DNA from: Mycobacterium barrassiae
GTDB taxonomy: Bacteria; Actinomycetota; Actinomycetes; Mycobacteriales; Mycobacteriaceae
Direction: 5' to 3'
DNA: 64,000 bases
Assembly (NCBI RefSeq): GCF_025822765.1
Contig: NZ_JACKUK010000027.1
Span: 187,626-251,625 of the forward strand
The position numbers were made by a program, and so were the translations under genes. Of this stretch, positions 53,949 to 62,174 are shown one piece after another. The stretch's first letter is position 1. Every line of letters begins with the position of its first letter. The notes under the pieces were generated by a model. The model worked only from the letters and a program-made list of their open reading frames with translations, had not been told where the DNA came from and did not search any database.

Positions 53949-54476
53949 TCAGGAGCTGTCGGCGACGCGGTGCAACTCGACGAGCGCCTGGTACACCTGC
54001 GCGTTGTGCCGATTGTGCGCGACTTCGGCGTCGCTGAGAGTGCGCCGAATCTTGCCGGGCACTCCTGCCACCAGCGATCGCGGCGGTACGACGAAACCCT
54101 GCGGCACCAACGCGCTGGCGGCGATCAGCGATCCTGCGCCGATCTTGGCGCCGTTGAGGATCACCGCGCCCATCCCGATGAGGCAACCGTCCTCGACCTC
54201 GCATCCGTGCAGAACGGCGTTGTGCCCGACGCTGACGTTGGCGCCGATGCGCACCGGAAATCCGGGGTCGACGTGGATGGTGACCCCGTCCTGGATGTTG
54301 GTGCCGGCGTTGATCTCGATGGGTTCGGCCTCCGCGCGCAGGGTGGCGCCGTACCAGACGCTGGCCCTCGCGGCGAGCGACACCTGACCGATCAGGCTCG
54401 CGTTCGGCGCCACCCAACTCTCGGCGTGCAGTGCGGGCGCGCGACCGCGGATGGTCAGGAGCAGCGGCTCAGGCAT
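53949..54476 (-). CDS. Gamma-class carbonic anhydrase-like protein
   Basis: Left-handed beta-helix protein of 175 residues (YrdA/CaiE-like). Hexapeptide repeats are visible throughout, for example IGQVSLAARASVWYGATLRA. Three histidines in the zinc-ligand pattern occur at 68 (TIHVD), 85 and 90 (VGHNAVLHGC). MGAVILNGAKIGAGSLIAAS and VAGVPGKIRRTL complete the family end. It probably hydrates CO2, although many homologues are inactive. ATG 54476 is chosen over an upstream ATG because the family starts here. It is divergent from the SDR gene with 77 bases between starts. Confidence 0.92.
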   Translation of the reverse strand: MPEPLLLTIRGRAPALHAESWVAPNASLIGQVSLAARASVWYGATLRAEAEPIEINAGTNIQDGVTIHVDPGFPVRIGANVSVGHNAVLHGCEVEDGCLIGMGAVILNGAKIGAGSLIAASALVPQGFVVPPRSLVAGVPGKIRRTLSDAEVAHNRHNAQVYQALVELHRVADSS

Positions 54477-54553
54477 GCACGCATCGTATGCAGGCGCCGA
54501 CCCGCGGTCGGACGTCGGTGCGCTTTGATCGCCGATCATGACATCCTGACCCG

Positions 54554-55492
54554 ATGACATCTCCGACAGCACTCGAGGTCGTCGACGGCGTCGACCTCGC
54601 CGGCAAGGTCTGCGTCGTCACCGGGGCGTCGGCAGGACTGGGCCGCGAATCGGCACGGGCACTCGCCAAGACCGGTGCGCACGTCATCCTCGCCGCGCGC
54701 AATCGGCAGGCGCTCGACGACACCGAGGCGTGGATCCGCGCCGAGATCCCGGGCGCGCTGACGTCGACCGTCGAATTGGACCTCACATCGCTGGCGTCGG
54801 TCCGTTCGGCGGCGGAGGCGATAAGCACCGCTGCGCCCGCGATCCACGTGCTGATGAACAACGCAGGAGTGATGTTCACCCCGTTCGGCCGGACGGCCGA
54901 AGGCTTTGAAATGCAGTTCGGCACAAACCATCTCGGACATTTCGAGCTCACCCGGCTGCTGATACCCCAACTCGTTGCCGCAGGCGGCGCGCGGATCGTC
55001 ACGCTGTCGTCGGATGGCCACCGGCTTTCCGACATCGACCTCGATGACCCGAATTGGCAGCGTCGGGAGTACGACAAGTTCGCCGCCTACGGTGCGTCGA
55101 AGACGGCCAACATCCTGCACGTGGTCGAACTGGACCGGCGGCTGCGCGACCAACGTGTCAGGGCCTATGCCGTGCACCCGGGAATTGTGGCGACTTCGCT
55201 CGCGCGCCACATGACCCGCGACGACTTCACCGCGCTTACGCAGTTCGCACCGTCGGATCCCAACCAGGAGAAGGTCGACGTCCGTCGCGATTTCACGGTG
55301 CCCGAGTTCGGCGCGGCCACGCAGGTGTGGGCTGCGGTCAGCGGCGATCTCGCCGACGTCGGCTCGGTGTATCTCGCGGACTGCCGCATACAAGAGGACG
55401 TCGCACGGTACGCGGTGGACGACGCGCGCGCCCGACAGCTGTGGGACGTCTCGGAGAGCCTCTGCGCCGTCGCGGTGCCCGAAGACGCCTAG
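54554..55492 (+). CDS. SDR, retinol-dehydrogenase/WWOX-like
   Basis: Classical SDR of 312 residues. Motifs: TGASAGLGRESARAL (about 23-37), Arg in ILAARNRQ indicating NADP(H), NNAGVMFTPF, TNHLGHFELTRLLI, and the catalytic Ser in RIVTLSSDGHR with Tyr/Lys in AAYGASKTANI. The GHRLSD and VHPGIVATSL segments match retinol-dehydrogenase-like bacterial paralogues, which are numerous in mycobacteria and unassigned. The last four bases overlap the convergent GlxA-type gene. Confidence 0.92.
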   Translation: MTSPTALEVVDGVDLAGKVCVVTGASAGLGRESARALAKTGAHVILAARNRQALDDTEAWIRAEIPGALTSTVELDLTSLASVRSAAEAISTAAPAIHVLMNNAGVMFTPFGRTAEGFEMQFGTNHLGHFELTRLLIPQLVAAGGARIVTLSSDGHRLSDIDLDDPNWQRREYDKFAAYGASKTANILHVVELDRRLRDQRVRAYAVHPGIVATSLARHMTRDDFTALTQFAPSDPNQEKVDVRRDFTVPEFGAATQVWAAVSGDLADVGSVYLADCRIQEDVARYAVDDARARQLWDVSESLCAVAVPEDA

Positions 55493-56445
55493 GCGCCCTG
55501 ATAGACCTTGCGGTAACTCGACGGCGACATCCCGACGCCGCGACGCAGGTGATGGCGAAGGTTTCCGCCAGACCCAAGGCCCGACAGTCTGGCCACCTCG
55601 TCGACCGAATGGTCTTGTGACTCAAGGAGTTCGCGGGCAAGGTCGATGCGGCGGTTGCGGATCCACGTCCCGGGCGCCTGGCCGGTCTCTTCGCGGAAGC
55701 GCCTGTTGAACGTGCGCGCACTCATCTTGGCGTGCCGGGCGAGCCGCTGCACCGTCAGCTCGTCGTCGAGATGCTGGAGTGCCCACTCGCGCGTCGCCGC
55801 GGTCGAGGAGTGATCGGGTGCGGGCATCTGCCGTTCGATGAACTGCGCCTGGCCGCCCTCGCGCCACGGCGGCACGACGCAGTACTTTGCGACCGCATTG
55901 GCCACCTGCGCACCGTGGTCGGATCGAATGATGTGCAGACACAAGTCGATTCCGGCCGCAAGCCCCGCTGAACTGAGGACGTCACCGTCGTCGACGAAGA
56001 GCACGTTCTCGTCGACGCGCACACGCGGGTGCAAGCGGCGGAGGTCGTCGGCGAATCGCCAGTGGGTGGTGGCCGGGCGTCCGTCGAGCAGTCCCGCCGC
56101 CGCGAGCACGAACGCCCCGGTGCAGATCGACACGAGTCGGGTGCCGGGACGGATCAGCGCCAGCGCTGCGGCGACGTCGGGCTCCAGCGTGCCGTCGATC
56201 CGCGCCGGCGGATAGCGGGTGCCCGGGACGACCACGGTGTCGGCGGTCGCCAGGGCCTCCTGGCCGGCCTCGGCTACCACCGCGAAGCCGGTCGTCGCGG
56301 GCACGGGGTCGCGGGACAGTGCGCACGTCACCACGTCGTAGAGCGGCTTGCCATCGGCGTCGTGTGCGTTCGAGAACAGCAGCGGCGCGATGCTGGCATC
56401 GAAACCCACGACGGGCGGCAGGAGCAGGACGGCGATGCGGTGCAC
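55489..56445 (-). CDS. GlxA-type AraC regulator (DJ-1/PfpI domain plus HTH)
   Basis: Regulator of 318 residues. Residues 1-180 form a DJ-1/PfpI-like domain, with VVVPGTRYPPARI and LVSICTGAFVLAAAGLLDGRPATTHW carrying a Cys at the nucleophile elbow. The C-terminal AraC helix-turn-helix pair follows: LTVQRLARHAKMSARTFNRRF and VDEVARLSGLGSGGNLRHHLRRGVGMSPSSYRK. It is divergent from an MFS gene, and the nested palindromes at 56456-56490 lie between them, so it probably controls both its own and the transporter's expression. Confidence 0.92.
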   Translation of the reverse strand: MHRIAVLLLPPVVGFDASIAPLLFSNAHDADGKPLYDVVTCALSRDPVPATTGFAVVAEAGQEALATADTVVVPGTRYPPARIDGTLEPDVAAALALIRPGTRLVSICTGAFVLAAAGLLDGRPATTHWRFADDLRRLHPRVRVDENVLFVDDGDVLSSAGLAAGIDLCLHIIRSDHGAQVANAVAKYCVVPPWREGGQAQFIERQMPAPDHSSTAATREWALQHLDDELTVQRLARHAKMSARTFNRRFREETGQAPGTWIRNRRIDLARELLESQDHSVDEVARLSGLGSGGNLRHHLRRGVGMSPSSYRKVYQGA

Positions 56446-56455
56446 GCACCCAGTT

Positions 56456-56490
56456 TGGCATGTTTTTGACGAATGATGTCATTCATGCCA
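56456..56490. promoter_or_regulatory. Nested palindromes between GlxA-type regulator and MFS gene
   Basis: Outer arms TGGCATG (56456-56462) and CATGCCA (56484-56490) pair over 7 bp. Inside, GAATGA (56471-56476) and TCATTC (56479-56484) pair over 6 bp with a 2-nt spacer. The block lies 11 bases upstream of the regulator start and 36 bases upstream of the preferred MFS start, a good place for an AraC-type operator. Confidence 0.6.
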
Positions 56491-56526
56491 CTAGTCGTGC
56501 CGAAATCGGTACGCGAGGGTGATGCG

Positions 56527-57819
56527 GTGACGTCGACCGCCCCGCAGAAACCCAGCCAGGAGTCCACGCGGAAGCCCCACATCCACTGGGCCTGGGTGGT
56601 CGCGGCCGTCAGCTTCGTCGCGATCCTCGGTGCGGCGGGTTTCCGATCCGTGCCGGGCGTGATGATGAACCCGCTGCATCACGAGTTCGGCTTCTCCCAC
56701 GGCGTGGTCGGACTGGCGATGTCGGTCAACATGACGCTGTTCGGCCTCATGGCACCGTTCGCCGCCGCGCTGATGGACCGCTTCGGTGTGCGCCCGGTGC
56801 TGTCGGGAGCGCTGCTGATGATCGCCGGGGGTTCGGCGCTGTCGGTGACGATGACGACCAGTTGGCAGCTGGTGTTGCTGTGGGGCGTACTCGTCGGCGC
56901 CGGCACAGGCGCGATCTCGATGGGCTTCGTCGCCACGATCGCGACGCGCTGGTTCGAGGCACGGCGCGGCCTCGTGACGGGGGTGTTGACCGCCGCGAGC
57001 GCGACGGGGCAGCTGATCTTCCTGCCGGTCGTCGCCGAGGTCACCACCAGGCACGGGTGGCGCTGGGCCTCGCTGATCGTCGCGGCCGCCGCGTTGTGCG
57101 TCGTCCCGCTGGTGTTGGTGTTCATGCGAAACTATCCGCAGGACAAGGGTTTAACGGCCTACGGTGCGACGACTGCGACCGAACCGGCCGAGGTTCCTGC
57201 GTCCAGCTTTCGCGCCGCGTTCGACGGTCTGCTGATCGGTGCGCGCGTGCCTGCGTTTTGGCTACTGGCCGCCAGCTTCGCCATCTGCGGGATGACGACG
57301 AACGGGTTGATCGGCACGCACTTCATCCCCGCGGCCAACGATCACGGCATGCCCACGACCGTCGCGGCCGGCCTGCTGGCGACCATCGGCATTCTCGACG
57401 TCGCGGGCACGGTGTTCTCCGGATGGCTGACCGACCGCGTCGATCCGCGCCTTCTGCTCGTCGTCTACTACAGCGGGCGCGGGATCTCGCTGCTGGCGTT
57501 GCCGTCGCTGCTCTCGCCGCAGGCTGAACCCAGCACATGGGTGTTCGTCATCTTCTACGGCCTGGACTGGGTGGCCACCGTGCCCCCGACGATCGTGTTG
57601 TGTCGCGACTACTTCGGCAGTCGGTCCCCCGTCGTGTTCGGCTGGGTGTTCGCATCCCACCAACTGGGGGCGGCAGTGGCCGCGGCGGGCGCCGGTTGGC
57701 TGCGTGATGTGGACGGCGGCTATGACGTGGCGTTCTACCTCGCAGGCGGCCTTTGCTTCGCCGCTGCGGCATTCTGTGGCCAGATCCGCAAAGCGCAGGT
57801 CAGAGCGCCTGCCACGTGA
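56527..57819 (+). CDS. MFS transporter, OFA/MCT-like
   Basis: Transporter of about 430 residues with twelve helices. A short polar N-terminus leads to HWAWVVAAVSFVAILGAAGFRSVPGVMM, then LMDRFGVRPVLSGALLM after helix 2 and ATRWFEARRGLVTGVLTAASATGQLIF. The WF-x-RRGL segment is characteristic of monocarboxylate/oxalate-formate (OFA) type MFS proteins. GTG 56527 with GAGGG upstream is preferred; ATG 56473 would place the N-terminus inside the operator-like palindromes. The substrate may be an organic acid. It is probably controlled by the divergent GlxA-type regulator. Confidence 0.88.
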   Translation: MTSTAPQKPSQESTRKPHIHWAWVVAAVSFVAILGAAGFRSVPGVMMNPLHHEFGFSHGVVGLAMSVNMTLFGLMAPFAAALMDRFGVRPVLSGALLMIAGGSALSVTMTTSWQLVLLWGVLVGAGTGAISMGFVATIATRWFEARRGLVTGVLTAASATGQLIFLPVVAEVTTRHGWRWASLIVAAAALCVVPLVLVFMRNYPQDKGLTAYGATTATEPAEVPASSFRAAFDGLLIGARVPAFWLLAASFAICGMTTNGLIGTHFIPAANDHGMPTTVAAGLLATIGILDVAGTVFSGWLTDRVDPRLLLVVYYSGRGISLLALPSLLSPQAEPSTWVFVIFYGLDWVATVPPTIVLCRDYFGSRSPVVFGWVFASHQLGAAVAAAGAGWLRDVDGGYDVAFYLAGGLCFAAAAFCGQIRKAQVRAPAT

Positions 57820-57900
57820 GTTTCGGCTGGTTCGCACTTTGGCGTGGGCCCACTACGGGCTTTAACATGCGTTGCGACTGAAGAGACTCGAGGAGCACAC

Positions 57901-58671
57901 GTGAAGACCCGCACCAGCAAGGCCATCGGAGCCGCCGCCGGAATCGCCGCCATCGCGCTGTCAGTTCCCCTGGCAGTGACCGCCTACGCCGAGCCGACCG
58001 AGGCCCCGACGCTCGAGATCCCCGATCCGCAGGGGCCGGGCTGTGACGAGTTCAAGACCGAGGTGCCCAACTACAAGTCGCTGGCGAACTCGCCGGTGGG
58101 CGCCGCGCTGCAGAGCATCCCCGAGGCAAGCACCTTCTACTCGGCGATCTCGGGCGGCTTCAATCCCGCGGTCAACATCGTGCCGGTCCTGGAGAACGGG
58201 CCGTACGTGGTGTTCGCGCCCACCAATGAGGCGTTCGCGGCGCTGCCGCCCGCACAGCTCGACGCGCTCAAGGCCGATCCGGCCGCGTTGAGCGACCTTG
58301 TCTACTACCACGAGTTCCTCGGCCTGCTCGGCAACGAGGACGTCAAGGGACAGCGGCCGACCCAGCAGGGTGCCGAGATCAACGTCGAGGGCGAGGGCGG
58401 CGACATCACCGTCAACGACGCCAAGCTGGTCTGCGGTGCGATCTTCGCCAAGAATGCGCGGATCTACTTGATCGACACCGTGCTCGATCCGAAGTCGCCG
58501 CCGGAGCCGCTGACGCCGTCGTCGACTTCGACTACGTCGACCACCACGACGACGACCAGCGAGACCACCCCGACCGAGACTCCCGCCGCCGAAGCGCCGG
58601 CCTCGGTGGCCTCGGTGGCGCCGTCGTCGGAGCCCGAGCCGATGCCGGCCGCCGACGCCCCGATCGGCTGA
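57901..58671 (+). CDS. Exported FAS1 (fasciclin) domain protein, MPT70/83-like
   Basis: Secreted protein of 256 residues. The signal peptide (KTRTSKAIGAAAGIAAIALSVPLAVTAYA) is cleaved near residue 30. One FAS1 domain covers about 48-200: TFYSAISGGFNPAVNIVPVL, PYVVFAPTNEAFAALPP, LVYYHEFLGLL, INVEGEGGDITVNDAKLVCG, IYLIDTVLDP. Two cysteines (GPGCDEF, KLVCGAIF) could pair as in MPT70. The tail is a Thr/Ser/Pro/Ala-rich stretch of ~55 residues, not present in MPT70, perhaps a cell-wall spacer or O-mannosylated. GTG 57901 has GAGGAG upstream. It is likely adhesive or surface exposed. Confidence 0.92.
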   Translation: MKTRTSKAIGAAAGIAAIALSVPLAVTAYAEPTEAPTLEIPDPQGPGCDEFKTEVPNYKSLANSPVGAALQSIPEASTFYSAISGGFNPAVNIVPVLENGPYVVFAPTNEAFAALPPAQLDALKADPAALSDLVYYHEFLGLLGNEDVKGQRPTQQGAEINVEGEGGDITVNDAKLVCGAIFAKNARIYLIDTVLDPKSPPEPLTPSSTSTTSTTTTTTSETTPTETPAAEAPASVASVAPSSEPEPMPAADAPIG

Positions 58672-58679
58672 GTTTTCTT

Positions 58680-58732
58680 GCGATTTCGGCGTGTTTAGTC
58701 TCGCTGAGCGGTACCCAGCACGCCGAAATCGC
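58680..58732. repeat. Cruciform repeat, diverged third copy
   Basis: Arms 58680-58693 and 58719-58732 pair perfectly over 14 bp. The element is 53 bases, the same length as the core of the two repeats at 41304 and 42260. It shares their seven-base termini GCGATTT/AAATCGC and GTTTAG at the same internal offset, with about 32 of 53 positions equal. It lies between convergent genes, and the Rieske gene stop codon falls inside it. Confidence 0.75.
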
Positions 58733-59870
58733 GATAAGCCCTGGCGACTCGTGTGACGAACTGGTAGACGCCGTCCTCATCGGGCGCCAGTGGTCCCGGC
58801 CGGGCATGCGGTGACGACAGTCCCCGCTGCACCGACTCGCACGCCGCCCAGTCTTGACGGTTCGTCAGGTCCCAGAAGTCGACCGCATACGACGGGTCGA
58901 AATCAGGCTGGGCCGCAACGTCTTTCGGGAACGCCCAGGCGCACTCGACATGCGTGCGGTCGGCGGCCAGCGGTGTCATCATGTGGGTCATCACGTAGTC
59001 GGGGTGCAGGCTCACGAGCAGGTTCGGATATCCGACGAGATACATCACGCTGCGCAGCTCGCGTTCGGACAGACCGGCGATGGCCACACCGCCACTCTTG
59101 CCCGTCAGCGACATCGTCTCTGCCCCTTCGACGATCGACATCCAGCCGCCCATCCACGAGCCCTTGAGGTCGAGGTTCTCGCCGCTGGTCGGCGGGCTGA
59201 TCCTGGACAGCTCCGGATGGATCGCCGAGCAGTGGTAGCACTCCTGATAGTTCTCGGCGATGACCTTCCAGTTGGTGGCCAGCTCGTAGGAGTGCCGCGC
59301 GACGACGGTCAACTCCTCCGGCCGATACGGGCCGACGATCTCCTCCAGACCCGCGACGTGGTCGGCGAATTCGACGTCCTGGCCACTCGGGTCGACGAAC
59401 AGCCAGCCGTGCCAGTTCACCAGTCGCAACTCGGCAAGCCCGAACTCCTTGGGCTCGAAGCCTTCGACATCACCGAACGACGGGGCGTTCCGCAGTCGGC
59501 CGTCGAGGCGGTAGGACCATGAGTGGTACGGACACACGATGCTGCGACCCTTGGTCACGGTGTTGCACGCCAACAGCTCGTGCCCGCGATGCCTGCACGT
59601 GTTCGCGAACGCGCGAATGACGTCGTTCTCGGCTCGCACCAGAAGCGTCGCATTGGCGCCGGTGCCCACTGCCTTCTGCGCACCGACGCCGACGAGGTCG
59701 GCCGCATGCCCGACGCACGACCATCCCGAGAAGATGTGGTCCTGTTCCCATGCGAACACCGCCGGATCGACATATGCCTCGCGTGGCAGCATCCGCGACT
59801 GACCGAACGGCGCCAGCGCAGCGGCCAGCCCGTCGGCAGGGACAGGAGCCGAACCCTGCTGTTTGAACAT
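58695..59870 (-). CDS. Rieske non-heme iron oxygenase, alpha subunit
   Basis: Ring-hydroxylating/N-demethylating type oxygenase of 391 residues. The Rieske [2Fe-2S] ligands are Cys92 and His94 (NTCRHRGHELL) and Cys113 and His116 (VCPYHSWSY). The mononuclear iron ligands are His213 and His218 in ENYQECYHCSAIHPEL. The NWKVIAENYQECYHC block is typical of the subgroup acting on quaternary amines (glycine betaine, carnitine, stachydrine). No reductase gene lies downstream within the unit. It follows the aldehyde dehydrogenase by 32 bases, in a unit with PotBCD-like transport genes. Confidence 0.9.
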   Translation of the reverse strand: MFKQQGSAPVPADGLAAALAPFGQSRMLPREAYVDPAVFAWEQDHIFSGWSCVGHAADLVGVGAQKAVGTGANATLLVRAENDVIRAFANTCRHRGHELLACNTVTKGRSIVCPYHSWSYRLDGRLRNAPSFGDVEGFEPKEFGLAELRLVNWHGWLFVDPSGQDVEFADHVAGLEEIVGPYRPEELTVVARHSYELATNWKVIAENYQECYHCSAIHPELSRISPPTSGENLDLKGSWMGGWMSIVEGAETMSLTGKSGGVAIAGLSERELRSVMYLVGYPNLLVSLHPDYVMTHMMTPLAADRTHVECAWAFPKDVAAQPDFDPSYAVDFWDLTNRQDWAACESVQRGLSSPHARPGPLAPDEDGVYQFVTRVARAYRDFGVLGTAQRD

Positions 59871-59902
59871 ACAGTCAGCCTACTGCGCTGGGCCGCCCCG
59901 GT

Positions 59903-61288
59903 CTACAGGGCGTGAGCGACATGCTTGACCCGGGTGTAGTCCTCGAGTCCGTAAAGCCCCAGGTCCTTGCCGTAGCCCGATGACCCGAAACCCCCATGCG
60001 GCAGTTCGGAACCCATCGGTGCGTGGGTGTTCACCGAGACCGCACCGAAATCGAGGTCACGAAGGAATCGCATTGCGCGCGAATGGGAACGCGTCCACAC
60101 ACTCGCGGTCAGCCCTTGCTCGACGCCGTTGGCCAATACCAACGCTTCCTCGTCGTCGTGGAACGACTGCACGGTGACAACCGGGCCGAAGATCTCCGAC
60201 TGCACCAGGTCGTCATCCTGGTGTAGGCCGGCAATCACCGTCGGCTCGAGGAAGAACCCGTCGCTGTCGGGTGCCGCGCCACCCGCGACGAGCTTGGCGT
60301 GTGCCGGTGTCGCCGCCAACATCGACTGCACCCGCTGGCGGTGTTCGGCTGAGATCAACGGTCCGATCGTGGTGGTGCGGGCCGCTTCGGCCAACCGCTG
60401 CACAACGTCGTCGTAGACGGATTCGTGTGCGATCACCCGGCTTGCGGCGGTGCAGTCCTGCCCCGCGTTGTAGAACGCGGCGAAGGCGACCTGCTCGACG
60501 GTGGCCTCGAGATCGGCGTCGTCGAAGACCAATACGGGCGCATTGCCGCCGAGTTCGAGATGCACGCGGGCGAACCGGTCCGCGGCGGCATGCGCCACAG
60601 CGCGCCCGGTGCGCGGTGAACCGGTCACCGCCACCATCGCGACATGCGGATGCGCGGCCAGCGCGGCGCCCGCCTCTCCCCCGCCGCACACGACGTTGAA
60701 CACTCCGGCCGGCAGGACATCAGACAACAGCTCGGCCATGCGTGACGTCGAAGATGGTGTCAGCTCAGAGGGTTTCAGCACGACAGTGTTGCCTGCCGCC
60801 ACTGCGGGCGCCCATTTCCACGCCGCCATCATGAACGGGTAGTTCCACGGCGTGATCTGCCCGCAGACGCCGACCGGTTCGCGTCGGATGCCGGAGGTGA
60901 TGCCGTCGATGTATTCGCCGATGCTGCGGCCTTCCGGTGTGCGGCAGGCTCCGGCGTAGTAGCGGACGACGTCGATGCTCGCCGGGATCTCCTCGTCCCG
61001 TGTGACATCGGCCGGTTTTCCGGTGTCGGTCACCTCGAGCTCGGCCAGCTCGTCGGCATGCGCATCGAGGACGTCGGCAGCGGCCAGCAGCATCGCAGAC
61101 CTTGCGGCGGGTGTGGTGCGCCGCCATTCGTCGAACGCCGTGCGCGCGGCGGCGACGGCCAGATCGATGTCGGCGGAGGTGGATTCGGTGGCGAACCCGT
61201 GCACCGCCCCGGATGCCGGATCGATGAGTTCACGGCGGTTGCCTTCGGAGGCAGCGACCGAACGGCCGTCGATCACGTTGAGAATCAC
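59903..61288 (-). CDS. NAD-dependent aldehyde dehydrogenase
   Basis: Protein of 461 residues of the ALDH superfamily. The catalytic Cys279 lies in FYNAGQDCTAASRV and the general base Glu245 in HLELGGNAPVLV. QITPWNYPFMMAAWKWAPAVAAGNTVVLKPSE is the cofactor and Asn transition-state segment. It resembles gamma-aminobutyraldehyde or betaine-aldehyde dehydrogenases (PatD/BetB type), which would oxidise an aldehyde formed from a polyamine or choline. GTG 61288 lies four bases after the permease stop, so it is in the transport operon. Confidence 0.92.
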   Translation of the reverse strand: MILNVIDGRSVAASEGNRRELIDPASGAVHGFATESTSADIDLAVAAARTAFDEWRRTTPAARSAMLLAAADVLDAHADELAELEVTDTGKPADVTRDEEIPASIDVVRYYAGACRTPEGRSIGEYIDGITSGIRREPVGVCGQITPWNYPFMMAAWKWAPAVAAGNTVVLKPSELTPSSTSRMAELLSDVLPAGVFNVVCGGGEAGAALAAHPHVAMVAVTGSPRTGRAVAHAAADRFARVHLELGGNAPVLVFDDADLEATVEQVAFAAFYNAGQDCTAASRVIAHESVYDDVVQRLAEAARTTTIGPLISAEHRQRVQSMLAATPAHAKLVAGGAAPDSDGFFLEPTVIAGLHQDDDLVQSEIFGPVVTVQSFHDDEEALVLANGVEQGLTASVWTRSHSRAMRFLRDLDFGAVSVNTHAPMGSELPHGGFGSSGYGKDLGLYGLEDYTRVKHVAHAL

Positions 61289-61292
61289 GTCG

Positions 61293-62174
61293 TTACGCCT
61301 CTCCCGCGAATGCCCCGATCCCGCGGTCTTTCGTTGTGGTGTCTGATCGGGTCATGTACCGATAGACGATGAATCCAATGGTGACGGCCGCCAGCGCTGC
61401 GAGCAGGAGCAGTGTGGCCAACGCGTTGAGCGCGGGGGTTGGCGCGGCGCGGGCGGTGTTGTAGATCTTCACCGACACCGGTTCGCTAGAGGCTGCGCCG
61501 GACAGATAGCGCACCAACACGAAGTCGTCGATGACGTCGGCGAAGACCAGCACCGTGCTGGCGAAGATCGCGGGCATCAGCATCGGCATGATGATCCGGC
61601 GCAGCGCCCCGAGTGGCGAGGCGCCGAGATCCATTGCAGCCTCTTCGTATTGAGGCCCAATCGTGGCGAGTCGTGCCCGTACGAGCACCGCGGGGTAGGA
61701 CACCTGGAAGGTGACGAGACCGATCACCTGGGCGGTGGTGCCCAGATTGATCGGGACCGCCACCGTGGTGATCACGAACAGCAGCGCGACGGCGAGCAGC
61801 ACCTCCGGCAGCACGAACGAGATCAGCATCAAGAAGTTCGCCCCGTTGGGCAGCCTGCCCCGCCACCGGTCGATGCCGATCGCGAACAACGTCCCCAGCG
61901 GGACGGTGATCAGTGTCGCGATCACGCCCAGCTTCAGAGTCTGTAGCAGTGCGGTGTGCAGTGCGTCGTTGTGCCACACCGAAAGCGTCTCGTCACCCCA
62001 GTACCACCGGGTTGAGAAGCCCTGCCAGGTGGTTCGCGAGCGGCCGGCGTTGAACGAGTAGAGCACCGCGATGACGACCGGCAGCAGCGACCAGACCACG
62101 TAGCCGATGGTGATCGCGATCAGGAATCGTGGTGGCCGCCACGGGTTGTTCCACCACGCGACCGGACCTCTCAT
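61293..62174 (-). CDS. ABC transporter permease, PotC-like
   Basis: Inner-membrane permease of 293 residues with six helices of the spermidine/putrescine (PotC) type. The cytoplasmic EAA loop reads YEEAAMDLGASPLGALRRIIMPML (about 194-218), the contact site for the ATPase. It begins with ATG 62174 overlapping the stop of the PotB-like gene by four bases, the usual order potB-potC. The ATPase gene is not in the window and is expected upstream, beyond the right edge. Confidence 0.93.
   Translation of the reverse strand: MRGPVAWWNNPWRPPRFLIAITIGYVVWSLLPVVIAVLYSFNAGRSRTTWQGFSTRWYWGDETLSVWHNDALHTALLQTLKLGVIATLITVPLGTLFAIGIDRWRGRLPNGANFLMLISFVLPEVLLAVALLFVITTVAVPINLGTTAQVIGLVTFQVSYPAVLVRARLATIGPQYEEAAMDLGASPLGALRRIIMPMLMPAIFASTVLVFADVIDDFVLVRYLSGAASSEPVSVKIYNTARAAPTPALNALATLLLLAALAAVTIGFIVYRYMTRSDTTTKDRGIGAFAGEA

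Noticed and set aside
58695-59870. Rieske gene as part of a complete multi-component dioxygenase
   Set aside because: No beta subunit, ferredoxin or reductase gene lies in the visible operon, so only the alpha subunit can be claimed.
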